In this document: positions 32,461 through 40,437 of the stretch, in pieces
Numbering within the stretch: the first letter of the stretch is position 1
Layout: every line of letters starts with the position of its first letter
From: JABFXX01 sp964419605
Lineage (GTDB): Bacteria > Myxococcota_A > Polyangia > Haliangiales > Haliangiaceae
Length of the DNA stretch: 64,000 bases
Assembly: GCA_964419605.1 (NCBI GenBank)
Contig: CAYQQM010000012.1
Location: 1-64,000, forward strand
Direction of reading: 5' to 3'
The notes under the pieces: generated by a model
Databases searched by the model: none
What the model was told of the DNA's origin: nothing
The model's input: the letters and a program-made list of their open reading frames with translations, nothing else
Position numbers and translations under genes: made by a program

Positions 32461-33924
32461 TTACCCTACCAGACGCCGTATCGTTGCTCTTAATGACTCA
32501 ATATTACAGGGTTTTTCAAAATACGGATTGGTGATTCCGGTGAGGAACGTAAGTCCTTCCGGGGTCCGAGCGGTCAAGAATACGATTCGCTCTGCCTGTG
32601 CAGCAGCCACTTTGAATACCTTTCCATACAGGTCAATACCACCCAATCCAGGCATCATCAGATCACAGACAATGGCATCGAATCGCTCGCCGGCGCGGAG
32701 GCGCTCAAACGCTTCGTTGCCGTCGCGGCAGACTGCTACGTCGTGTTCGCGCGACAGCAATCGCCCGAGCGAGTTCGCAAACATCGTGTCATCGTCGACG
32801 ATCATGACGCTGCCCCGACGAGCGGCGACAGGCACGGATGGCGATCTTGGAGCTTCAGAGACGGAGGGGGGTAGGACGACGCGGAACACGGTATTTCCAG
32901 GCTCGCTTTCAAATGTGATTTCGCCACCGATGGCATTGACGATATTTCGGCATACCGACAAGCCGAGCCCTGACCCGGACCCCGGAGGCTTGGTCGTTAC
33001 GAGAGCTTCGAATACGCGGTTTCCGAGTGAGCGAGGGATGCCCCGACCGGTATCCGTTACTTCGATCACCACATGCCCGGCGTTGTCGACGTGGGTCGCT
33101 ACCGAAATCTCGTGGTCGGCTTGATCGCCTTGTGGGATTGCCTGCGTAGCATTAAGGAGCAAATTGACCAGCACCTGGCCGAGCCGCGCGGCGTTGGCCT
33201 TGATCGGGGGGACCGGTTGAAAATTGCGGACGAGCCTCGCGCGCTGCCGGATTTCCATGTGCGTGATTCCGATCGCGACTTCGATCAGGCGATTCACGTC
33301 GATCTGTTCGTAATGCGTTGGTTCGACGCGCGAGAACGTCATTAGGCCGCGCACGATCGTGTGAATGCGCTGGAGGCCATGCCGAGCTTCGCGCAGCAAC
33401 ACGTCGACTTCGCGCGGCGTTTGTACGGGCTCGAGTTCTTCGCCGATCATTTCGAGGTTGGCGGACAGAAAACTCAGTGGGTTATTGATCTCGTGAGCGA
33501 TGCCCGCCGCGAACGCGCTTACCGAGCTCACCTGGTCGGAGATCGTGGTGCTCTTGGTGACATCTTCGAGTAGGGCGACCAGTCGGTTCGCGTCGGCGGT
33601 GCGCCACGAGCGAAGTCGTGCGAACCGGACCGAGCTGTCGGGTGCACGAATTCGCACCTCGAGTTCCGCCCGCGCCCCGTCGCGTCGGACGCGATCGAGC
33701 GCCACCGCAACTCTGGCAACGTCGTCGGGGTGCATTGCCGCCGTAAACCCCGCTTGGCCCGGCACCGTGGAGTCCGGCGACACTCCGAGGATTGCGTAAA
33801 GCTCGTCTGACCACGTCGACTCGTCGGTCGTGAGGTTCCACTCCCACGTTCCAAACCCAGCGGCGAGGTCAAGCTGATACGGCGTCGCTCGACTCACGGT
33901 GGGCGATGAGACCAGATTGCACAA
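32461..33924 (-). CDS. Hybrid histidine kinase (PAS-HisKA-HATPase-receiver)
   Basis: 487 residues if the TTG at 33924 is used; a GTG at 33897 is also plausible. A PAS domain covers about 20-125 (G-T-W-E-W-N...M-H-P-D-D-V). HisKA has the phosphoacceptor H144 in G-I-A-H-E-I-N-N-P-L. The N-box N-L-L-L-N-A-T-Q-A and G boxes D-T-G-R-G-I-P and G-S-G-S-G-L-G-L follow. A C-terminal receiver (about 372-487) has D377-D379, phospho-Asp D421 and K471. No membrane helices, so it is a cytoplasmic sensor. It is first in a likely operon with the receiver-ThDP fusion, its natural phosphotransfer partner. Confidence 0.92.
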   Translation of the reverse strand: MCNLVSSPTVSRATPYQLDLAAGFGTWEWNLTTDESTWSDELYAILGVSPDSTVPGQAGFTAAMHPDDVARVAVALDRVRRDGARAELEVRIRAPDSSVRFARLRSWRTADANRLVALLEDVTKSTTISDQVSSVSAFAAGIAHEINNPLSFLSANLEMIGEELEPVQTPREVDVLLREARHGLQRIHTIVRGLMTFSRVEPTHYEQIDVNRLIEVAIGITHMEIRQRARLVRNFQPVPPIKANAARLGQVLVNLLLNATQAIPQGDQADHEISVATHVDNAGHVVIEVTDTGRGIPRSLGNRVFEALVTTKPPGSGSGLGLSVCRNIVNAIGGEITFESEPGNTVFRVVLPPSVSEAPRSPSVPVAARRGSVMIVDDDTMFANSLGRLLSREHDVAVCRDGNEAFERLRAGERFDAIVCDLMMPGLGGIDLYGKVFKVAAAQAERIVFLTARTPEGLTFLTGITNPYFEKPCNIESLRATIRRLVG

Positions 33925-33986
33925 GACGGCTCAAGTTGAGACTGAGATTATTTGGTAGGGGCCGGTTCGGAGAGCTCCGGTATTTC

Positions 33987-34925
33987 CTAATATCGCTTGA
34001 CCGCTGGATCGATCACCTGAGACCAGGCGTCGATGCCGCCGGCCAGGTTGTATACGGTTGTAAACCCGGCCTTGAGGAAGTGCTCAGCGGCAGCGCGGCT
34101 GCGGTTGCCGTGGTGACAGTAAAACGCCAGCGCGGTGTCCTTGGGGAGTTGCTCGATGGCAGCCATCGCGGCGTCGTCGAGGAGGGGCGTTTTGCCGATC
34201 ATCGCGACGTCTCGCTCCTTGTCCGTGCGCACGTCGTACATGTGCGTTACGGCACCGGAATCGAGCAGGGCCTTCAGCTCCTTGGGGCCTACTTGTCGCA
34301 CCGCCGCTGGTCGATTCGGGTTGTCGATCTTAAATCCCCCCTCGGCGTCATCGATGAAATCGATGCGCACTCCGTTGGCCCGCCCGGCGCTGCTGCGATC
34401 GAGTTGGATCGTGATTTCGCCGCACGGCACCGTGGTCAGATTGTCTTGCTTGGGGCCGAGGTCGAGTTGGTGCTCCCAGGTCGCTGTGATGGTCAGATGC
34501 ACAACGTCTCCGGGGGACGCGTCGTTCAGCGCCGCCAGCAGCGCCGCTTTTGCGCGAGGACTTATTGCGATCGCAACGGGTGCTGCCGGAGCGACCATTG
34601 CTCCAAGCTTGGTTGCTAAGTCGCCCGCCTCGAACATTTGGCGCACAATGTCGGCGCCACCAATAAATTCCCCCTTGACGTATAGCTGCGGAAACGTTGG
34701 CCAATCGGAGTATTCTTTCATACCCGTTCGAATATCCGGCTCCGATAACACGTTGACCGTGGTGTAGTTCGGGATCAACGTGTTGAGAATGTTCACCACA
34801 GAGGCTGAGAAGCCGCACTGCGGAAAGCTTTTGGTACCTTTCATGAACAGGACGACGGCATCGGAGGCGATCAGCTGGTCGAGCTTCTGTCGGAGGGCCG
34901 GATCTAGGGTCATGTCGCGGCTCAT
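33987..34925 (-). CDS. CGFS glutaredoxin / IscA-like / rhodanese fusion protein
   Basis: 312 residues from the ATG at 34925 (alternative 34913). The longer reading frame upstream only shadows the divergent gene. Residues about 5-105 are a monothiol glutaredoxin of the Grx4 class (M-K-G-T-K-S-F-P-Q-C-G-F-S, W-P-T-F-P-Q-L-Y, G-G-A-D-I-V), which bind and transfer 2Fe-2S clusters. Residues about 115-205 resemble the HesB/IscA fold (I-S-P-R-A-K-A-A-L, G-G-F-K-I-D-N-P-N) but lack the three cluster cysteines. Residues about 210-312 are a rhodanese with an active-site loop C-H-H-G-N-R-S. Likely involved in Fe-S cluster or sulfur trafficking. Confidence 0.88.
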   Translation of the reverse strand: MSRDMTLDPALRQKLDQLIASDAVVLFMKGTKSFPQCGFSASVVNILNTLIPNYTTVNVLSEPDIRTGMKEYSDWPTFPQLYVKGEFIGGADIVRQMFEAGDLATKLGAMVAPAAPVAIAISPRAKAALLAALNDASPGDVVHLTITATWEHQLDLGPKQDNLTTVPCGEITIQLDRSSAGRANGVRIDFIDDAEGGFKIDNPNRPAAVRQVGPKELKALLDSGAVTHMYDVRTDKERDVAMIGKTPLLDDAAMAAIEQLPKDTALAFYCHHGNRSRAAAEHFLKAGFTTVYNLAGGIDAWSQVIDPAVKRY

Positions 34926-34928
34926 AGC

Positions 34929-36137
34929 ATGAACATGGCAGGTAAAGGAGTGCCCGGAGGGATCGAGGTGCGAGTCGTTGGCGAACTCGCCGCCGTAGAC
35001 CCAGCGGCGTGGGATGCCTTGCATCACGGCGCGTCGCCGTTCTTGAAGTACGGTTTTTTGCGCGCATTGGAGGACTCGGGATCCATTGATCGCGCGACGG
35101 TTCCGCAACGCCCGGATGCCCACTCGGGCTGGACGTCGCTGTATATCGTGGCGGAGCGCGGCGGCACGCTCGTCGGTGGGGTGGCCGCGTTTATCAAGGC
35201 GCACAGCTATGGCGAATACATTTTCGACTGGGGGTGGGCAAACGCGGCGAATCGAGCAGGCATCGCGTATTATCCAAAGCTCGTCGTCGCCGCCCCCTTG
35301 ACACCTGCGACGGGTCCGCGCCTGCTCGTGGCGGAGGGATCTGGACCCGACGTGTACGAGGCGCTCATCGCGGCGGTCCGAGCGGTGGCCGACGATTCCG
35401 GTTGCAGCTCGATCCATTGGCTGTTTTGCACCCGCGATGAACAGGAGCGGCTCGCCCGCTCGGACTTCTTTGGCCGCACGTCGCTGCAGTTTCATTGGAG
35501 GAATCGCAACTATCTGAACTTCGATGGTTTTTTGGCAGAATTGAAAAGCCGCAAGCGCAAGCAACTCCGCAAGGAAAGGCAGCGGGCCCAAGCAGCCATG
35601 GAACGGCTCAGCTGGGTCTCGGGTCGAGATGCAACCCGCGAGCAGCTCGATGACCTGGATCGATTTTATCGAAATACCACCGAGCATCACGGCGGGCAGG
35701 ACTACCTGCGGCCCGGATTCTTTCACCGGCTTGCACAGACGTTGCCCGATGAAATGCAGATCGTCGAAGTGATCGCTCGTGGTCAGCGCATCGCTGGGGC
35801 GCTGTTTTTAGAGACGCCGCAGGCCCTATACGGCAGGTATTGGGGGGCCACAGAGCGCGTCGACCTGTTGCACTTCGAGACGGCGTATTACGCCGGCATC
35901 GAGCGAGCCATTGAGCACCGACTGCCTCTGTTCGAGGCCGGGGCACAAGGAGAGCACAAGCTTCTGCGCGGGTTTGAGCCCAGCGCGACGTATTCCGCAC
36001 ATTGGATTCGGCATCCGGGACTGGCCGCTGCAGTTTGCGAGTATACCGAGCGCGAGCGGCGCGCGAAGGTGGCAGAGCTTGCAGAGCTTGCGAAGTATGG
36101 GCCGTATCGAGATCCGGCAGGAGCCGACGAGGAGTAG
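34929..36137 (+). CDS. FemAB/GNAT-like acyltransferase (COG3146/DUF482)
   Basis: 402 residues. The family pattern is seen in S-P-F-L-K-Y-G-F-L-R-A-L-E-D-S-G-S, A-A-F-I-K-A-H-S-Y-G-E-Y-I-F-D-W-G-W-A, Y-Y-P-K-L-V-V, F-H-W-R-N and S-R-K-R-K-Q-L-R-K-E-R. The C-terminal part has G-R-Y-W-G-A and F-E-A-G-A-Q-G-E-H-K-L-L-R-G-F-E-P. Such proteins are predicted to transfer acyl or aminoacyl groups; the substrate is unknown. The ATG begins only three bases from the divergent glutaredoxin-fusion start; a second ATG is at 34935. The O-methyltransferase follows after 9 bases. Confidence 0.88.
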   Translation: MNMAGKGVPGGIEVRVVGELAAVDPAAWDALHHGASPFLKYGFLRALEDSGSIDRATVPQRPDAHSGWTSLYIVAERGGTLVGGVAAFIKAHSYGEYIFDWGWANAANRAGIAYYPKLVVAAPLTPATGPRLLVAEGSGPDVYEALIAAVRAVADDSGCSSIHWLFCTRDEQERLARSDFFGRTSLQFHWRNRNYLNFDGFLAELKSRKRKQLRKERQRAQAAMERLSWVSGRDATREQLDDLDRFYRNTTEHHGGQDYLRPGFFHRLAQTLPDEMQIVEVIARGQRIAGALFLETPQALYGRYWGATERVDLLHFETAYYAGIERAIEHRLPLFEAGAQGEHKLLRGFEPSATYSAHWIRHPGLAAAVCEYTERERRAKVAELAELAKYGPYRDPAGADEE

Positions 36138-36146
36138 CGTTGACCT

Positions 36147-36794
36147 ATGGCAGATTCCAGTTCGCGCGCAGGAGCGCAGTATTCCTCCGAAGCGATCATT
36201 GACTACGTCAACCGCGTACATGCGCAGCACGATCCTGTTCTTGAGGCGGCCTTTGCAGTCCCAACGTTCATGCCGGCGATTCAAGTGGGGCCGAGTGAAG
36301 GCCAGCTGCTTCGGCTATTGCTCCGATTGGCGGGCGCGCGCCGCGTGGTGGAAATCGGGACGCTGGCTGGCTATTCGGCGATTCATATGGCGCGGGCACT
36401 GCCCCGCGGCGGTCGGCTTTGGTCGATTGAGGCCGATCCCGCGCACGCAGAGGTGGCCCGAGGAAACCTTAAGGCTGCTGGACTGGCCGACGTAGTGACG
36501 GTTGCGGTGGGCGCGGCCCGGGACGTGCTGCCTAGCCTCGAGCCCCACGCGCCGTTCGATGCCGTGTTCATCGACGCGGATAAGCCCGGTTACGAGCACT
36601 ATGGAAGGTGGGCCGTGACACATCTCCGAGCGGGCGGTCTGGTGATCGGAGACAACGCGTATTTGTTTGGCGAGCTGCTGGAGGACTCCGCGGCTGGTGC
36701 GGCGATGCGGGCGTTTCACGAGCTCGTCGCCGCCTCGTGCGACTCGGTCTGCGTTCCCACCCCCGACGGATTGGTTGTCGGGATCAAGGCCTGA
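36147..36794 (+). CDS. SAM-dependent O-methyltransferase (YrrM/caffeoyl-CoA OMT type)
   Basis: 215 residues. The AdoMet motif I is V-V-E-I-G-T-L-A-G-Y-S-A-I; the acidic ribose contact is in W-S-I-E-A-D. The metal-binding F-I-D-A-D-K-P-G-Y and G-D-N-A-Y are as in cation-dependent class I O-methyltransferases. The N-terminal F-M-P-A-I-Q-V-G-P-S-E-G-Q-L motif also fits COG4122. Substrate unknown. Probably cotranscribed with the preceding acyltransferase gene. Confidence 0.9.
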   Translation: MADSSSRAGAQYSSEAIIDYVNRVHAQHDPVLEAAFAVPTFMPAIQVGPSEGQLLRLLLRLAGARRVVEIGTLAGYSAIHMARALPRGGRLWSIEADPAHAEVARGNLKAAGLADVVTVAVGAARDVLPSLEPHAPFDAVFIDADKPGYEHYGRWAVTHLRAGGLVIGDNAYLFGELLEDSAAGAAMRAFHELVAASCDSVCVPTPDGLVVGIKA

Positions 36795-36959
36795 GGGTGC
36801 GTTGGCGCGAACCATTCGGCGATGTACCCGGCTCGACTCATGATTGATCACAGTTCGCTTTCTGTTCTGGATGCCGCGGCCGCTCCCCTGTACGTGAGCG
36901 TTCCCCTGGCCGTGGACGCGCGGCGGGCGACGAAGGCCCCAGCACGTGGGCCCGAGTTG

Positions 36960-37478
36960 CTACACGACTCCTAGCCGTGCAAGGTCATGCATTCGCAGCT
37001 GCCCGCATCGTCGGCAGGTCACTAGCGCACACGGAAGCCGAGAGGCGACGAGCTCGGGATCCGATGGCATCGGCTTGACCATCACGTAGGATGGCTCGAT
37101 GGCGATGTCGTCGTTGCCACACAGAGAGCAGGACCGGATGCCGAGTGCGTGGAGCTGGTACTCGATCGCTTCGCGAAGCTCGTCGGGGGACAGGAACGTC
37201 TCGTCTGCGAGCAGGTCGCCGAGGGATTCGAGGCCTGCGTCTAGTTCGGCGTCGAGGTCGTCTGCCAAGTCGGACCGACGGAGCGAACCGATGAGGTTGC
37301 GCAACGCGATGCTGGCTTCGCGGACCGCACTGAGATGAGGTGTGCGCTCGACCCGGTCTATTACATCGGAAACGCGCTCCGCGAGCCCGATGCGATCGGC
37401 TTCGTCGAGCCGCGACGGATCGCCGCGAGCCTCCTCGAGGAGAATTTTCACGCTCTTGAGCTGGCCACGGAGCGCCAC
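36960..37478 (-). CDS. Hypothetical protein with C-terminal zinc ribbon
   Basis: 172 residues from a GTG start. The first 115 residues are helical and charged, with no membrane segment. The last 55 carry two Cys pairs (C-S-L-C-G and C-R-R-C-G) about 38 residues apart, plus a single Cys before the second pair, which suggests a treble-clef or ribbon zinc site. I do not recognise the family. The gene stands alone between the methyltransferase and a lipoprotein gene. Confidence 0.65.
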   Translation of the reverse strand: MALRGQLKSVKILLEEARGDPSRLDEADRIGLAERVSDVIDRVERTPHLSAVREASIALRNLIGSLRRSDLADDLDAELDAGLESLGDLLADETFLSPDELREAIEYQLHALGIRSCSLCGNDDIAIEPSYVMVKPMPSDPELVASRLPCALVTCRRCGQLRMHDLARLGVV

Positions 37479-37547
37479 GCGGTAAGCCTAGACCGCATCC
37501 GGGCGGATCTGGCCGAGCCGAGCTTAGTCTTTTTGGTCATGAACCGG

Positions 37548-38210
37548 TTATCTGGGGCGAATTTCTTCCGGGCCGATTAGGTCGTATGCGGCCTTTGCGC
37601 TCTTGGCGATAAAGCGGTTGTCGACCAGGCCCGGACCGGCGCGCACTTGTAGGATACATTTCGTATCGGAATCAAAGAACTTGTATCGATGCACGTCGTT
37701 CTGGCCGGTCGGGTTGTCAAAAATGCAGGCCTGGAAGCCCAGAGCGTTATCCAACGTGCCCTTTTTTTCCAGGCACTTGGCTGCAAAGCGGTCAGGCTCC
37801 TCGATCGTCCAGCAGAACGTGGAGATGTTGAGCAGTTCGTCGCCGGGGATTACCCCCACGCGTCCGCTACGCTTTTTGATAGCGAGCTGCTCGCGCTCGG
37901 AGGGTCGACGACCGCCGCGGATCAACGAGCAGGATGCGGCTGCGTCCGGCTCTTGTCGAGCGTCGACGACCGAAAGCGGTGCTGCTTCGCCCAGCGCGCG
38001 GGTGAACTTTGCCGCGTCGATAACGTTTGCACAGGCGAGCCTTGCACCGCCGGGAACTGGCGGGCTTACCTTCTTGGCCGCCGATGCCGCACGGGGGGCG
38101 GGCACACGCTCGCTGTCAGCCTGGCTGTTGGCCGGTTCGCCCCGCGCGGGTTCGGATTTGCCGCAACCCAGCGCTCCCAGTATGAATCCAAGTAGCATGG
38201 CCATTCGCAT
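37548..38210 (-). CDS. Putative lipoprotein
   Basis: 220 residues. The signal peptide M-R-M-A-M-L-L-G-F-I-L-G-A-L-G-C ends in a lipobox with Cys at about 16. A low-complexity Glu/Ala/Ser linker follows to about residue 50, and the mature domain (about 55-220) contains several Cys (L-A-C-A-N, S-C-S-L, F-C-W-T, K-C-L, A-C-I-F, K-C-I-L) likely to form disulfides. I do not recognise the fold. Envelope location is inferred from the signal. Confidence 0.72.
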   Translation of the reverse strand: MRMAMLLGFILGALGCGKSEPARGEPANSQADSERVPAPRAASAAKKVSPPVPGGARLACANVIDAAKFTRALGEAAPLSVVDARQEPDAAASCSLIRGGRRPSEREQLAIKKRSGRVGVIPGDELLNISTFCWTIEEPDRFAAKCLEKKGTLDNALGFQACIFDNPTGQNDVHRYKFFDSDTKCILQVRAGPGLVDNRFIAKSAKAAYDLIGPEEIRPR

Positions 38211-38268
38211 CGCGATTCAGGGTAACACGCTTGCCGCCACGCGCGAGCCAGTGCAAATTCCGTCCCGC

Positions 38269-38346
38269 GCGCCCATAGCTCAGTTGGATTAGAGCAACGG
38301 CCTTCTAAGCCGTAGGCCGCAGGTTCGAATCCTGCTGGGCGCACCA
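38269..38346 (+). tRNA. tRNA-Arg (anticodon TCT)
   Basis: A full cloverleaf is visible. The acceptor stem GCGCCCA pairs with TGGGCGC and is followed by A and an encoded CCA. The D arm contains AGCTCAGTTGGATTAGAGC, the anticodon stem-loop is ACGGCCTTCTAAGCCGT with TCT, and the T arm is GCAGGTTCGAATCCTGC. Reads AGA codons. It stands alone in a short gap between convergent protein genes. Confidence 0.97.
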
Positions 38347-38487
38347 GAAACGACGATGGCCTTTCTTAGTACAGCTCACCGTAAGTTGGTGACCAGCCCG
38401 GTTGCCGACCCGCGCCGCGAGCGCGAGGCGGAAGGCGGAGCGCTACTGGCGGTATCGGGGGTAGCAGCCCGAGCTTCGCGACCCCAC

Positions 38488-40311
38488 CTAACAGCCGCTG
38501 GGCGGAGCAGGTCCGCTGATCGGAACGCCCGTCCTCAGCACGTGAGCTGCGCTGGAGTTGATCGCGATGACGTCGTCTCGGCCGTCGCAATCGAGGTCGA
38601 GGCTGATAAGCGCCAGGGGTGGGGTCGAAGAAATGCCTCGGGTTACGCCCGTCAGCCGCTGCCCGGAGATTTCCGGCGCCAGTGCAAATTGGATTTTTCC
38701 TCGCTGCGCGTCGTCGCCTGAGACTAGCGTCCACGCAAGGTCAATTGCAGTGTCGGCGTCGAAATGACCGGCAACGACGCCCAGTGGGAATCCTGCGGCA
38801 GAAGTACGGCGCTGCTCGCGCAGAACGACGGTTGGCGCACCGTTGCGCCCGATGTCCGGCGCGAACGTCCAATCCACCATGACAGGACCGGTAATATCGT
38901 TGACGGATCCGACCAATCTTGGCAAATCGTCGGCGGATGGCCCGGGTGCAAACGCCACCACCGGAGAGCCAATCCAACTTGCACTGCACGCGGTTTCTCG
39001 ACCGCAGTCGACAAAGGCCAGATTTTGGCCATTGAGCGCATCCGCGGTCGTGACGACCAGAGCTTCGGTCAGTGCTTCGCCGTAGCCGACGCAGCCCGCG
39101 CCGATGATCCGCAGACTGCCGCGAACACGTGTCGCCAAGCCGGGGACGCGGAGACCGGTCGAGGTGAAGGTTTCGAACTGATTTTTTCCGTCATTTCGTG
39201 CGAGCTCGATGACGACCTTCGTGGCCCCGCCGCCGCAATCAGGCAGTGCTACGGAGCGAACCGGCTGTACGGTGCAGGTGCCAAGTTGCATTTTGCATAG
39301 GTCGGCGGTGCTACCGTCGAAGGTACCGTCGAGGCCTAGCCATCGGCCATCGCTGAGCAGGGCGTACAGCCGTTCGGTCTCGCCGATAGGTGCAGGGGCG
39401 GAAACCAATGAAAAAGCGGTTTCGACTCCGGGCGCGGAGAGGTCGCGCGTTTGAACGTCGACGCCGCTCAGGCTCAGCTCGACCACGCGCCGCGTCGAGC
39501 TGTTCGCGAGGAGGCATGCGACGGTCGGCCGCCCGAGTCGGCGCCGTCTGACGCATACCGGTGGTGAGGAAGCGGTGTTCCCGCTCGCGTCGAGCGGGAC
39601 GGAGACGTGCAGCCCGTGCATGAATCCCTGAACTAGCGGCAGCGGGCGGTCCGCCCACGCGACGCTTACTCGAGCAACCATCGGTCCGAAAACATCCGAC
39701 TCGGCAGGTTCTACGTCGGCTCGGCCGCGATCGTTGGTCGCAATCGTCAATCCGGCTTGCAACGACGTGCGCACATGGGCTCCTCCAAACGAACCGTTCG
39801 GTCCAATCGTCGTCCAGCGAACCTCGCGGCCGGCAAGCGCCGCTCCGTTCGGTTGGTCCACGTCGACAGCGATGCGGCGATCTGAGAAGGTGCCGCCGCC
39901 GATGGATCCGCTGAGCGCGACCGAAGCGATCCACTGTGAATCGATTCCGATCGCGGAGTGGTCCGTGATTTCTCCGACCTCCGCGCAGCCTGCAGTAGCC
40001 GGAATGTCACTGAGCTCCCCCATGAAGCTGCTGGCCACGAAGAGTTTGCGGTCGATGCGAGGCAGGTTCGTGAACTCTGCGGACTGTGTGAGCTCGACTT
40101 CCTGAATCCGCGAGGCGTTGAGGTCGATCGCTTCCACGTCGCCAAACGCAATCGCGTCGCAGGTAAGGGTTTCAGAAACGTACGCTGTAACGGTGGAGCG
40201 CGTAACCGGTCCGGGCAGCCCCGAAGGCGAGCGGAGCTCGATCGTCAGATTCGGTTCATCGCAAGCAGCGACGACGAGCAGAACCAGTGCAGTGGTTCGG
40301 GCAGCGATCAC
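38488..40311 (-). CDS. Large lipoprotein with FG-GAP/VCBS-like region
   Basis: 607 residues from a GTG start; the signal ends at L-L-V-V-A-A-C. The first half has Ig-like and invasin-like strands (D-V-D-Q-P-N-G-A-A-L-A-G-R-E-V-R-W-T, then D-R-G-R-A-D-V), as in bacterial Ig-like surface proteins. The second half has propeller-type segments, including G-H-F-D-A-D-T-A-I-D-L-A-W and D-L-D-C-D-G-R-D-D-V-I-A-I, the calcium-binding FG-GAP/VCBS pattern. Probably displayed on the cell surface. Function unknown. Confidence 0.75.
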   Translation of the reverse strand: MIAARTTALVLLVVAACDEPNLTIELRSPSGLPGPVTRSTVTAYVSETLTCDAIAFGDVEAIDLNASRIQEVELTQSAEFTNLPRIDRKLFVASSFMGELSDIPATAGCAEVGEITDHSAIGIDSQWIASVALSGSIGGGTFSDRRIAVDVDQPNGAALAGREVRWTTIGPNGSFGGAHVRTSLQAGLTIATNDRGRADVEPAESDVFGPMVARVSVAWADRPLPLVQGFMHGLHVSVPLDASGNTASSPPVCVRRRRLGRPTVACLLANSSTRRVVELSLSGVDVQTRDLSAPGVETAFSLVSAPAPIGETERLYALLSDGRWLGLDGTFDGSTADLCKMQLGTCTVQPVRSVALPDCGGGATKVVIELARNDGKNQFETFTSTGLRVPGLATRVRGSLRIIGAGCVGYGEALTEALVVTTADALNGQNLAFVDCGRETACSASWIGSPVVAFAPGPSADDLPRLVGSVNDITGPVMVDWTFAPDIGRNGAPTVVLREQRRTSAAGFPLGVVAGHFDADTAIDLAWTLVSGDDAQRGKIQFALAPEISGQRLTGVTRGISSTPPLALISLDLDCDGRDDVIAINSSAAHVLRTGVPISGPAPPSGC

Positions 40312-40437
40312 GACTCACGGTACTCGGCCGAATGCCACAGGGCAATACCATGCGTCGGATCGCGGAAGGGTCACGTAAAAGCGCGGATGTTACGCTTGAT
40401 CCATGTGGGACGAAACCTTTGCGGGTACCATGGAACC

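Noticed and set aside
33987..35726. A 579-residue reverse frame with the glutaredoxin fusion at its C-terminal end
   Set aside because: The upstream 267 codons lie entirely within the divergent FemAB-like gene and have shadow composition; the conserved glutaredoxin start is at 34925.
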